Source: DATDCY01 sp964513745
Lineage (GTDB): Bacteria > JAUVQV01 > DATDCY01
Direction: 5' to 3'
NCBI GenBank assembly: GCA_964513745.1
Contig: CAZEOK010000111.1
Location: forward strand, 1 to 9,806
DNA: 9,806 nucleotides
Shown: one piece after another, positions 1-8,467 of the stretch
Layout: every line of letters begins with the position of its first letter
How positions within the stretch are numbered: the stretch's first letter is position 1
Position numbers and translations under genes: made by a program
Notes under the pieces: generated by a model
Databases searched by the model: none
The model's input: the letters and a program-made list of their open reading frames with translations, nothing else
Told to the model about the DNA's origin: nothing

Positions 1-1485
1 GCGCGCACCGCGAAGATGCCGACGATCTCCTTCGCCCGCATCAACGAGATCCAGAAGACGCTGATGCTCGCCGGCAAGGAGGGGACGAGCTGGTACATCT
101 CCGGGTGGCACCTCGGCGTCGAGGGCAAGCTCAGGAAGCTCATCGCCTACGCGCCGATCCGCGTCACCGGCGAGGGGGGCGGGCCGCTCTGGTCCGTGGC
201 GGTCGTCGCCCCGATCGCCGAGGTCGAGGGGGCGATCCACGCGATTCAGGTGCGCGGCCTGCTGCTGCAGGCGACGATCATCGCGGTCTTCGTGCTCGGC
301 ACCGTGATCATCATCTCGCTGATGGCGCGCTGGTCGGCGGACCTCGAGCGTGAGGTGGCCCATCAGACCGCGGAGTTCCAGAAGTCGGAGCAGCGCTACC
401 GGTCGCTCGTCGAGAACGCCGGGGACGTGATATTCACGGCCGACCGCGGGGGGACCATCCTCTCGATCAACGCGTACGGGGCGAAGGTGTTCCGGATGCC
501 GGCGGAGCAGATCGTTGGACGCAACCTCTCGGATATTTTCGCCTGCCCCACCGCCGAGGAGCCGCTGCTGGTCATCGACGAGGTCTTCGAGAACAAGAAG
601 GGGCGTCAGATCACCCACTTGGTGAAAATCGGCGAGCGCGAGCTCTGGCTGAACACCAACTTCCGGCGGCTGCTTGACGAGGACGGGAGGATCTACGCCG
701 TACTCGGCATCGCCCGCGACATCACCGACCGGCGGCAGGTCGAGGAGCAGAATTACCACACGGAGAAGCTGGCCTCGCTCGGGACGCTCTCCGCTGGGGT
801 GGCCCACGAGATCAACAACCCGCTGACCGTCATCCTCGGCTTCACCGACCTGCTCCTCGAAAAGGCCGAGAAAGGCTCCGAGACCGAGGAGGTGCTCCGC
901 ACGATCGAGAGCTACGCCAACAAGGCCAAGAAGGTCGTCGAGAACCTGCTGACCTTCGCGCGACGCAAGGAGCACAGCGAGGACGAGGTGGACGTGAACG
1001 CCTGCCTCGACGCGGTGCTCGCCGTGCTCGGCAATTACCTGCTCGTGAACAGGATCTCGATCAGCAGCCACGCGCTTCTCGCCGATCTGCCGGCGGTTCG
1101 CGGCGACGCCGACGAGCTGCAGCAGGTTTTTCTCAACATCATCAACAATGCGGTCTACGCGATGAAGCTCGAGGGCGGCGGCGAGCTGGGGGTGCAGACC
1201 AGGCTCGGCGAGGGGGGCACCTGCGTCGAGGTGGTGATCTCGGACACGGGCCCCGGGATCCCGCCCGAGGTCCGCTCGCGGATTTTCGACCCGCTGTTCA
1301 CAACGAAGAAAGTGGGCGAGGGCACGGGGCTCGGGCTCTCGGTCTCCTACGGCATCGTCGCGCGCCATCGCGGCACCATCACGGTGGAGACCGCCACGGC
1401 CGAGGAGTCGAAGCGCCCTGGGACGACCTTCATCATCACGCTCCCCGCCGTCCAGCGCAATGCGCAGACGGCGGCTGGAAATTAA
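1..1485 (+). CDS. Membrane sensor histidine kinase with PAS domain (5' end cut off by window)
   Basis: The reading frame is open from base 1, so the protein begins upstream; the ATG at 16 has no ribosome binding site and is probably internal. Numbering from that Met, residues about 25-75 look like the end of an extracytoplasmic Cache-type sensor. A membrane helix follows at about 81-103, a PAS domain at about 127-237 ('RYRSLVENAGDVIF' to 'GIARDITDRR'), and a HisKA domain with phosphoacceptor His264 in 'GVAHEINNP'. The HATPase domain has its N box at Asn374-Asn378, G1 box 'DTGPGIP' at 410-416, F box 'FDPLFTTKK' and G2 box 'GEGTGLGLS' at 434-442. All catalytic boxes are intact, so it should autophosphorylate. 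The partner is probably the receiver protein that follows on the same strand. The ligand cannot be read from this fragment. Family assignment is secure; the missing N-terminus is the main gap. Confidence 0.95.
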   Translation, partial: ARTAKMPTISFARINEIQKTLMLAGKEGTSWYISGWHLGVEGKLRKLIAYAPIRVTGEGGGPLWSVAVVAPIAEVEGAIHAIQVRGLLLQATIIAVFVLGTVIIISLMARWSADLEREVAHQTAEFQKSEQRYRSLVENAGDVIFTADRGGTILSINAYGAKVFRMPAEQIVGRNLSDIFACPTAEEPLLVIDEVFENKKGRQITHLVKIGERELWLNTNFRRLLDEDGRIYAVLGIARDITDRRQVEEQNYHTEKLASLGTLSAGVAHEINNPLTVILGFTDLLLEKAEKGSETEEVLRTIESYANKAKKVVENLLTFARRKEHSEDEVDVNACLDAVLAVLGNYLLVNRISISSHALLADLPAVRGDADELQQVFLNIINNAVYAMKLEGGGELGVQTRLGEGGTCVEVVISDTGPGIPPEVRSRIFDPLFTTKKVGEGTGLGLSVSYGIVARHRGTITVETATAEESKRPGTTFIITLPAVQRNAQTAAGN

Positions 1486-1684
1486 CGTGCGGACTGAGGG
1501 GTCCTGCCGCTACGCACCCCCGCTTCGCGTCACTTCTCCGTCCAGTACGTCCTCCACTGCAACGTATTCCATCCCTGTGATCGAAACAGCGAAGGGGTGG
1601 CGCGGAGGGGCGGTCTCCGGCGGCGGACCGAAGGGAGCACGACGGAGGTCCGTAGCGTCAGGACCCCGAAGCCATGACAAACAC

Positions 1685-1690
1685 GGAGGG
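1685..1690 (+). promoter_or_regulatory. Ribosome binding site that sets the receiver protein start
   Basis: GGAGGG lies 7 bases before the ATG at 1698. It overlaps the span that would be coding if the in-frame ATG at 1674 were used, and sits only 1 base from the ATG at 1692. The spacing therefore favours 1698. The rest of 1486-1697 is GC-rich and shows no gene or convincing promoter to me. Confidence 0.7.
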
Positions 1691-1697
1691 AATGAAC

Positions 1698-2120
1698 ATG
1701 CCGGCACGGATACTGGCCGTAGACGACGAACCGGGGATGCTCAAGCTGCTTTCGATGATCATCCGCGAGAAGACCCCGCACTCGGTCGAAACCACGAACA
1801 ACCCGATCGAGGCGGTCCAGATCGTGCGCCGCGGCGGCATCGATTTGGTGATCGCCGACCTGAAGATGCCGGGCCTCGACGGCAGCGAGCTGCTCGAGGC
1901 TATCCGCGCCTTCTCGGAGATCCCGGTGATCATCATCACCGCCTACGGCACCGAGGAGGCCGCCGCCGAGACCCGCGAGAAAGGCGTCTTCGACTTCATT
2001 TTCAAGCCGTTCCGCAAGGAGCAGATCATCCTCGGCATCGAGCGCGCCCTCGCCTGGTCGGCAATGCAGCGCGAGAACCGGACGCTCAAAGAGCGGCTTG
2101 AGCCGCCCCAGGCCGGTTAG
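1698..2120 (+). CDS. Stand-alone receiver (CheY-like) response regulator with NtrC-like linker stub
   Basis: This is a 140-residue protein. The receiver fold begins at once ('ARILAVDDEPGM') and has the acidic pair, the phosphoacceptor Asp in 'ADLKMPGLDG', the switch Thr in 'IIITAYGT' and the conserved Lys in 'IFKPFRKE'. After the receiver a short helical tail, 'QRENRTLKERLE', resembles the linker that joins receiver and AAA+ domains in NtrC-type regulators (compare 'KRENRGLREQIE' in the regulator encoded just downstream on the other strand). The protein then stops, with no output domain. It could be a single-domain phosphorelay intermediate, or the remains of an NtrC-type regulator that lost its AAA+ and DNA-binding parts. 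It lies about 210 bases after the histidine kinase on the same strand, which is its likely phosphodonor. It converges on the minus-strand regulator with only 20 bases between stops, and I see no clear terminator there. Confidence 0.93.
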   Translation: MPARILAVDDEPGMLKLLSMIIREKTPHSVETTNNPIEAVQIVRRGGIDLVIADLKMPGLDGSELLEAIRAFSEIPVIIITAYGTEEAAAETREKGVFDFIFKPFRKEQIILGIERALAWSAMQRENRTLKERLEPPQAG

Positions 2121-2140
2121 CCGCTCAGCCTTTCAGATGC

Positions 2141-3502
2141 TCACGCCTCCTCGAGCCCGAACTTCTTGAGCTTGCGCCAGAGCGAGACGCGGTCGATGCC
2201 GAGGTGCTGCGCCGCGAGCGTGCGGTTGCCGCCGGCCTCCTTGAGAACCCACTTGATGTAACTCTCCTCCTGCTCCTCGAGGGTCGGGACCCGTCCCTCC
2301 TTGCGCCGGAAGGTGCGCACCGTGAGCTCCTTGAGATCCTCCGGCAGGTGCGCCGGCTCGATCCGGTCCCCGGACGCGAGGGCAACGCCACGCTCGATCA
2401 CGTTCTCGAGCTCACGAACGTTGCCGGGGAAATCGTAGGCCGCGAGCACCGCCATCACCTCCGGGGCGATGTCCCGCACCTCCTTGCGCATCAGCAGGGC
2501 GTATTTCTTCAGAAAGGCGTAGGCCAGCAGCGGGATATCCTCGCGGCGCTCGGCCAGTGGCGGAATGCGCAGGGCCACCACGTTGAGACGGAAGTAGAGG
2601 TCCTGCCGGAAGCGCCCCGCCCGCACCTCCTCGACCAGGTCGCGGTTGGTCGCGGCGAGAAAGCGCACGTCCACCGGGACCGCCACGGTGCCGCCGACGC
2701 GCAGCAACTCCCGCTCCTGGATCACCCGCAGCAGCTTGACCTGCGCGGTGAGCGGCATCTCGGTGATCTCGTCGAGAAAGAGGGTGCCGCCGCTGGCCGA
2801 CTCGATGATGCCGACTTTGGCGGCGTACGCGCCGGTGAAGGCGCCTTTTTCGTGGCCGAACAGCTCATTGGAGAGCAGCTCCTCGGTGAACGCCCCGCAG
2901 TTGACCGCGAAGAACGGGCCCGCCTTGCGCCGGCTGTTGGCGTGGATGAGGCGCGCGAACAACTCCTTGCCGGTGCCGCTCTCCCCGCTGATGATCAGCG
3001 TGCAGTCGGTCGGCGCCACCTGCTGCGCGGTCTCGATCAGCCGCCCCATCGCCGCGTCCTGGGTCACGATCCGCACCTTGCCCTGGAAGCTCTCGATCTG
3101 CTCGCGCAGGCCGCGGTTCTCGCGCTTGAGACGGACCTTTTCCGCGGCCTCGCGCACCACCTGGCGCACCTCGTCGAGCTTGAAGGGCTTGGCGACATAC
3201 GAGAAGGCGCCGCGCTTCATCGCCTCGACCGCCGACTCGAGCGTCACGAAGCCGGTGATCATGATCACCTCGGCGTCCGGGTGCAGCTCGCGGCTGCGCG
3301 CGAGCACCTGCATCCCGTCGACCTTCTCCATCTTCAGGTCGGTGAGGACGAGGTCGAACGCCTGCTCGTCCAGCAGCCGCAGCGCATTTGCCCCGCTCTG
3401 GGTGGCGGTGACCTCGTAACCCTCCTTGCGCATCACGTGCTCGAGGTTGCGCAGCGCCACGCGCTCGTCGTCGACGATCAGCAACCGCACCGGATCGCTC
3501 AT
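2141..3502 (-). CDS. NtrC-family sigma-54-dependent response regulator
   Basis: This 453-residue protein is of normal length for the family. Receiver: about 5-120, acidic pair Asp11/Asp12, phosphoacceptor Asp55 in 'LTDLKM', Thr83, Lys105. AAA+ sigma-54 activator domain: about 145-370, with Walker A 'GESGTGKE' (173-180), the sigma-54-contacting loop 'GAFTGA' (220-225), Walker B 'LFLDEI' (Asp244, Glu245), sensor I 'AATN', and arginines in 'RQDLYFRL'. C-terminal Fis-type helix-turn-helix: about 410-448 ('GNRTLAAQHLGIDRVSLWRK'). Because GAFTGA is intact it should activate sigma-54 RNA polymerase rather than act as a plain repressor. The start at 3502 follows AAGGAG (3512-3517) by 9 bases, and that site overlaps the stop region of the kinase upstream, so the two genes are closely coupled. 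Likely targets are the sigma-54 promoters at 7300 and 9639 (inference). A longer open frame continues past this start to 4996, but it is antisense-like noise over the kinase gene. Confidence 0.97.
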   Translation of the reverse strand: MSDPVRLLIVDDERVALRNLEHVMRKEGYEVTATQSGANALRLLDEQAFDLVLTDLKMEKVDGMQVLARSRELHPDAEVIMITGFVTLESAVEAMKRGAFSYVAKPFKLDEVRQVVREAAEKVRLKRENRGLREQIESFQGKVRIVTQDAAMGRLIETAQQVAPTDCTLIISGESGTGKELFARLIHANSRRKAGPFFAVNCGAFTEELLSNELFGHEKGAFTGAYAAKVGIIESASGGTLFLDEITEMPLTAQVKLLRVIQERELLRVGGTVAVPVDVRFLAATNRDLVEEVRAGRFRQDLYFRLNVVALRIPPLAERREDIPLLAYAFLKKYALLMRKEVRDIAPEVMAVLAAYDFPGNVRELENVIERGVALASGDRIEPAHLPEDLKELTVRTFRRKEGRVPTLEEQEESYIKWVLKEAGGNRTLAAQHLGIDRVSLWRKLKKFGLEEA

Positions 3503-3516
3503 CCTGGTTCTCTCCT

Positions 3517-4971
3517 TCACGCGGGCAGACGGATCGTGAAGACGGTCCCGCCGCCTGGGTCGCCCGTCACGGCGATGTCGCCGTCGTGCTCCTCGATGAT
3601 CTCGTAGACGACGAACAAACCGAGCCCGGAGCCCTTGCCGACGTCCTTGGTAGTGAAAAAAGGATCGAAGATCTTCTTCCTGATCTCCGGTGGGATACCC
3701 GGCCCGTTGTCGCGCACCTCGATTTCGATCGTATCGCCCCCCCGCAACCCCGCGCCGTGCACGACGAGCGCCGCGTCCGTCTCCGGGGAGGCCGCTGCAA
3801 GACCTCTCCGGGCGCTGACGATAACGCGCCCGCCATCCGCCGGGACGGCCTCCGCGGCATTCTTGATCAGATTGAGGAACACCTGCTGCAGCCGCTGGCG
3901 GTCGCCGGAGAGGGCGATCTCGGCCGGCACCGCGACTTCCACCGATACGCCGGGAGGGACCTGCCCCTTGAGAAAACGGACCGTCTCCTCCACGAGCGGG
4001 CGCACCAGCAGCGGCTCCTTGCGAAACTCCCGGTCGCGCGAGAACTCCAGCAGCGAGCGCACGATGTTGCGCGCGCGGTCGGTCTGCTCGCCGATCTGCC
4101 CGACCAGCTCCTCGGCCAGCTCGCAGCTGTTCGCCCCCATCTCTTCGGCGAGGATCTGCGCCGAGGTCGAAATGTGCGAGACCGGGTTGTTCAGCTCGTG
4201 CGCCACCCCGGAGAGCAGCGTGCCGAGCGACGCGAGCTTCTCGGACTGGATCAGGTGGCGCTCGTGCAGCTCCCGTTCGCGCAGCATCCGGTTGAGCGCG
4301 TTGGTCAGCGATACGATTTCGCGGTCGCGCGAGCCGATCGCCACCGGCTCGTAGCGCCCCTCGGCGACGGTATCCAGGGCCTGCTCCAGGACGCGCAGCG
4401 GGCGCACGACCTCGCGCGCCAGGATCTGGCCGATGGCTATCGCCAGACCGGAGAGCAGCACGATCGCGCCGACGAGCCCGCGCCGGTAACGGGAGAGCAG
4501 CGCCTGCAGGCTGCTCCGCTCGCTCCCCGAGATCTCCTCGGCGAGCGTGACGATCTCCTTGCCCTCGCGGCGCACCTCCTGCTCGAGGTCCTTGCGCGTT
4601 GAGGTCTCCGGCTCCTCCTCGGCATAGCGGCGCATCAACGACTCGTAGCGGGGGATCCGGTCTCGCAGCGTGGCCAGCAGGGGTCCGGGAACAAAGGCGC
4701 CGAACGCCTTCCTGTTGCGCTCCAGCAACTCGCGCGCGCGGCCCGCGTAGCGCATGCTTTCGTTCAGGTCTTCCCACTGCGCGTAGAGAAAGTAGTTCTT
4801 CTCGAAGCGCCGGATCTCGAGCGTGGCGTCGAAGAATTCGGAGAGGGCCTCGCCGGCGACGATGCGGCGCTCGAGCAGCCGCAATTCGACGACGACGAAA
4901 GCCGAGAGGCCCAGCAGCAGAGCCACGACGGCGTAGTAGCCGTAGGAAACCTTGCGTCTCAGACTCGGCAT
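3517..4971 (-). CDS. Membrane histidine kinase with helical sensor and HAMP domain
   Basis: This 484-residue protein starts at 4971, 7 bases after GGAGGT (4979-4984). It has a first membrane helix at about 12-30 and a charged, helical extracytoplasmic segment at about 31-164 of the four-helix-bundle type. A second membrane helix spans about 166-185 and a HAMP linker about 185-235. HisKA carries phosphoacceptor His258 in 'GVAHELNNP'. HATPase has N box 'NLIKNAAEAV' (367-376), G1 'DNGPGIP', F box 'FDPFFTTKD' and G2 'GKGSGLGLF'. It is the middle gene of the minus-strand unit: 108 bases after the receiver-Lon gene and 14 bases before the NtrC-type regulator. By position its main partner is that regulator, and the receiver inside Lon is a second candidate (inference). 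The signal sensed is unknown; no ligand-binding motif is recognisable in the periplasmic part. Confidence 0.95.
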   Translation of the reverse strand: MPSLRRKVSYGYYAVVALLLGLSAFVVVELRLLERRIVAGEALSEFFDATLEIRRFEKNYFLYAQWEDLNESMRYAGRARELLERNRKAFGAFVPGPLLATLRDRIPRYESLMRRYAEEEPETSTRKDLEQEVRREGKEIVTLAEEISGSERSSLQALLSRYRRGLVGAIVLLSGLAIAIGQILAREVVRPLRVLEQALDTVAEGRYEPVAIGSRDREIVSLTNALNRMLRERELHERHLIQSEKLASLGTLLSGVAHELNNPVSHISTSAQILAEEMGANSCELAEELVGQIGEQTDRARNIVRSLLEFSRDREFRKEPLLVRPLVEETVRFLKGQVPPGVSVEVAVPAEIALSGDRQRLQQVFLNLIKNAAEAVPADGGRVIVSARRGLAAASPETDAALVVHGAGLRGGDTIEIEVRDNGPGIPPEIRKKIFDPFFTTKDVGKGSGLGLFVVYEIIEEHDGDIAVTGDPGGGTVFTIRLPA

Positions 4972-5079
4972 GGGCGAGACCTCCGCTCCGCGCCACCCCT
5001 GCGCCCAGCTCGTGCTCCGACGAGGGGCGCGTCAGGAAGGCGACCTGTTCCTTGAAGCAGGTTCGTCCTCATCTCCATG

Positions 5080-7092
<2,013 letters not shown>

Positions 7093-7098
7093 TGCGTG

Positions 7099-7105
7099 CC
7101 TCCTC
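7099..7105 (-). promoter_or_regulatory. Strong ribosome binding site setting a GTG start for the receiver-Lon gene
   Basis: On the minus strand GAGGAGG is followed after 6 bases by GTG (7092-7090), which begins 'VKLFRKD'. The in-frame ATG at 7134 would put this site inside the coding region and has no comparable site of its own. I therefore take the GTG as the start, which removes 14 residues. Confidence 0.75.
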
Positions 7106-7115
7106 GACAATGACA

Positions 7116-7151
7116 CTATTGCAAAATACAACATCGCCAGAGATTGTGCAA
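7116..7151 (-). promoter_or_regulatory. Possible sigma-70-type promoter for the minus-strand lon-kinase-regulator unit
   Basis: On the minus strand TTGCAC (7146-7151) is followed after 17 bases by TATTTT (7123-7128). This would place the transcript start near 7116, about 24 bases before the GTG start. The -10 matches consensus at 4 of 6 positions and the -35 at only 3 of 6. The region is AT-rich against a GC-rich background, which supports a promoter somewhere here, but the exact boxes are uncertain. I saw no -24/-12 element on this strand. Confidence 0.3.
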
Positions 7152-7159
7152 CGCCAGAG
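7135..7159. repeat. Pair of 8-bp direct repeats within a short inverted repeat, upstream of receiver-Lon
   Basis: CGCCAGAG occurs at 7135-7142 and again at 7152-7159, with starts 17 bases apart. The pair is bracketed by AAAATAC (7123-7129) and its reverse complement GTATTTT (7159-7165). The repeats overlap the putative lon promoter, so they could be binding sites for a regulator of the minus-strand unit. Repeat units this short can arise by chance; the function is a guess. Confidence 0.4.
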
Positions 7160-7299
7160 TATTTTATTTTGTATTCAATGAGTTACAGCTCAAATTCCCT
7201 CGTCGGACGGGCGGCTCGCAACATCGCGCCTGAACATGCACGGCACCAGCGTGATTGTAACCACTTGTATTCTTAGAACATTTTTATTGTCACCGCTGT

Positions 7300-7314
7300 T
7301 GGCACGCCCCCTGC
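7300..7314 (+). promoter_or_regulatory. Sigma-54 (-24/-12) promoter of the small-protein/permease operon
   Basis: The sequence TGGCACG, four bases, then CTGC matches the sigma-54 consensus (TGGCACG-N4-TTGC) at all but one position. It has the required GG (7301-7302) and GC (7313-7314) separated by exactly 10 bases. The transcript would begin near 7325, about 30 bases before the ATG at 7355, with an AGGAGG ribosome binding site between. The NtrC-type activator encoded by the neighbouring divergent unit is the obvious candidate regulator. Upstream at 7179-7192 is TGAG-N6-CTCA, about 140 bases before the start and thus in the usual enhancer range, but it is too short to call a site with confidence. 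Confidence 0.85.
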
Positions 7315-7354
7315 AACTGTCGGAAGTGCAACCAATCGCTAGGAGGCGATGACC

Positions 7355-7522
7355 ATGAAGATCGCGGAAAAGTTCGAACGAGTGATGATGGCCGCAGCGT
7401 TCGCCGAGGAGAACGAGCACGAGACCGCACGAGAGTTGCTCACCGAGCGACGCGAGACCGAGCGGGCGGCCCAACGCCCAACCACCCGGCCCCAGCCGCG
7501 CCAGGTCCTGCGAGCCGACTAG
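7355..7522 (+). CDS. Small helical protein of unknown function (55 aa), first gene of sigma-54 operon
   Basis: An ATG at 7355 lies 8 bases after AGGAGG (7341-7346) and opens a 55-codon frame ending in TAG. An in-frame ATG at 7349 is only 2 bases from that site, so it is less likely. The protein begins 'MKIAEKFERVMMAAAFAEEN', is charged and probably helical to about residue 40, and ends in a Pro/Arg/Gln-rich tail ('RPTTRPQPRQ'). It has no signal peptide or membrane segment. Residues 13-33 align without gaps to residues 17-37 of the next gene's product (shared AAAFAEE, then A, LL, E and R at matching spacing). The two probably share an ancestral helical-hairpin module. The position directly behind a near-consensus sigma-54 promoter, with an excellent ribosome binding site, argues that it is real. 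I do not know its function; an adaptor or regulatory role is conceivable. Confidence 0.82.
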   Translation: MKIAEKFERVMMAAAFAEENEHETARELLTERRETERAAQRPTTRPQPRQVLRAD

Positions 7523-7557
7523 CCGGGAACCGGGAAGAATCGAGAGGCACGTTCACG

Positions 7558-8196
7558 ATGAACAAGGCACTGCAGGCCATCGCGCGGGTCCAGCTACAGC
7601 TGGAAGCCGCCGCATTCGCCGAGGAAGGCGACCGCAACGGCGCCGCGAGCCTGCTGCGCGAGAGCCGCCGCGTGCTGCTCGCCCTGCGGGGGCTCGAGGG
7701 TGACTCTCGCACGCTGACCTACGCCCTGAACACCTGCCGGCGCGTCGGGGCCGGGCTCGACGTGATCTGCGTCGCAGATCGTGTGGTGCCCGGCGAGGAT
7801 CTGCGACGTGCCCTCGCCCCGTTCCTCGCGAGCCTTGCCGAGGCGGGGATCACCTGCAGGCTCTCGTCGGTCGCAGGCTGCATCAAGGAACAGATCGTTC
7901 GCTACACCAGGGCACACCCCGAGATCTCGTTCGTCGTCGTCGAATCGGCGGGTGTTCTCGACCGCGGCTGCGACACCGACGACACGCGGAAGCTCTCGCG
8001 GCTCTGGAAGCGTCTGGCCTGCCCGCTGGTGGTGGTCTCGGACCCCGCCCGGGCCAGGCAGGCAGCTGAAAACGGCCCATCTGCGGCGTTTCGCTCACCC
8101 CTCCTCACTGCGGCGGCCAGCAGGCCGCCTCATTCGTCGGGTGTTCGCAAGCCTTGCATCTGGACCATTTTGAGCAGCCTGCCAGTCAATTGCTAA
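7558..8196 (+). CDS. Unknown protein: AAAFAEE helical motif plus universal-stress-like domain (212 aa)
   Basis: The start at 7558 is 10 bases after GAGAGG (7542-7547) and 35 bases after the previous stop. Residues 1-40 are helical and contain the AAAFAEE motif (17-23) shared with the 55-residue protein before it. Residues about 50-162 resemble a universal stress protein fold: 'RTLTYALNTCRRVGAGLDVI' followed by 'CVAD', then 'GITCRLSSVAGCIKEQIVRY' leading into the strand 'ISFVVVES', and a last strand 'CPLVVVSD'. The usual first strand with its Asp and the glycine-rich ATP loop of ATP-binding Usp proteins are not seen, so nucleotide binding is doubtful. Residues 163-212 have unusual composition, include a perfect hairpin in the DNA (8112-8129), and look unlike a natural C-terminus. 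A frameshift or lost stop near 8045-8070 is possible. The soluble, cytoplasmic, stress-related role is inference. Confidence 0.8.
   Translation: MNKALQAIARVQLQLEAAAFAEEGDRNGAASLLRESRRVLLALRGLEGDSRTLTYALNTCRRVGAGLDVICVADRVVPGEDLRRALAPFLASLAEAGITCRLSSVAGCIKEQIVRYTRAHPEISFVVVESAGVLDRGCDTDDTRKLSRLWKRLACPLVVVSDPARARQAAENGPSAAFRSPLLTAAASRPPHSSGVRKPCIWTILSSLPVNC
8112..8129 (+). other. Perfect GC-rich hairpin in the 3' part of the 212-aa gene
   Basis: GGCGGCC, loop AGCA, GGCCGCC form a 7-bp perfect stem with a tetraloop. No T-run follows, so it is not a standard intrinsic terminator. It lies where the coding tail looks unnatural, about 90 bases before the membrane-protein gene. It could slow transcription or protect the upstream or downstream part of a processed operon mRNA (inference). 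Confidence 0.5.
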
Positions 8197-8220
8197 ATAG
8201 AACACTCAAGGAGAAAAAGA

Positions 8221-8466
8221 ATGACCACCGTTACCAAGAAAAAAGCCTTCGTGAGCGCGATCATGATGGGCGCGCTCTCGATCGGCCTGTACGCGCTGCT
8301 CTTCGTCAAGCAGGATCTCGTGAACGCCACGTTCGGCAAGGGCGGCTTCTACGCGCTGCTGCCGATCGTCACGGCGTTCGCCTTCTCGTTCGTCCACGGT
8401 TCGTTCACCGGCAACTTCTGGACGGCTCTCGGCATCGAGGCCGCGAAAGGCAAGGGGGGCAAGTAA
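8221..8466 (+). CDS. Small two-helix inner-membrane protein (81 aa), probable partner of the TauE-like permease
   Basis: The start at 8221 lies 7 bases after AAGGAG (8208-8213). After a short Lys-rich N-terminus ('TTVTKKK') there are two membrane helices, at about 9-29 and 42-58, followed by 'FVHGSFTGNFW' and a Lys/Gly-rich end ('AAKGKGGK'). The positive ends suggest that both termini are cytoplasmic. Its stop is separated from the ATG of the permease by a single base (8467), a layout expected for translational coupling and stoichiometric partners. I recall small proteins of this look placed before TauE-family genes in sulfate- and metal-reducing bacteria, but I could not verify that here. 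No enzymatic motif is visible. It is probably a subunit or stabiliser of the permease. Confidence 0.88.
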   Translation: MTTVTKKKAFVSAIMMGALSIGLYALLFVKQDLVNATFGKGGFYALLPIVTAFAFSFVHGSFTGNFWTALGIEAAKGKGGK

Positions 8467-8467
8467 G

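Noticed and set aside
1460..2101. A 213-codon plus-strand frame overlapping the kinase end and the receiver gene
   Set aside because: It has biased Arg/Gly-rich composition, no ribosome binding site, and conflicts with the intact receiver in another frame.
2093..2106. GCGGC-TTGA-GCCGC hairpin near the end of the stand-alone receiver gene as a terminator
   Set aside because: The stem is only 5 bp, lies inside the coding region and has no T-run.
2204..4602. Long plus-strand open frames opposite the regulator and kinase
   Set aside because: They are antisense shadows common in high-GC genes: His/Leu/Arg/Asp-rich products without domains, and the opposite strand has complete conserved domains.
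3503..4996. A continuous 951-codon minus-strand open frame that would fuse an extra 498 residues to the NtrC-type regulator
   Set aside because: The extra part is low-complexity Arg/Ala/Gly-rich sequence out of frame with the clear histidine kinase gene at 3517-4971. The regulator has its own start and ribosome binding site at 3502.
5009..5068. Short inverted repeats in the 108-base gap between the receiver-Lon and kinase genes
   Set aside because: Stems are about 5 bp without T-runs, so I do not call a terminator or attenuator; the genes may still be co-transcribed.
7239..7253. CACG-N7-CGTG as an activator enhancer for the sigma-54 promoter
   Set aside because: Four-base half-sites are expected by chance in this GC-rich DNA, and no second copy is seen near the 9639 promoter.
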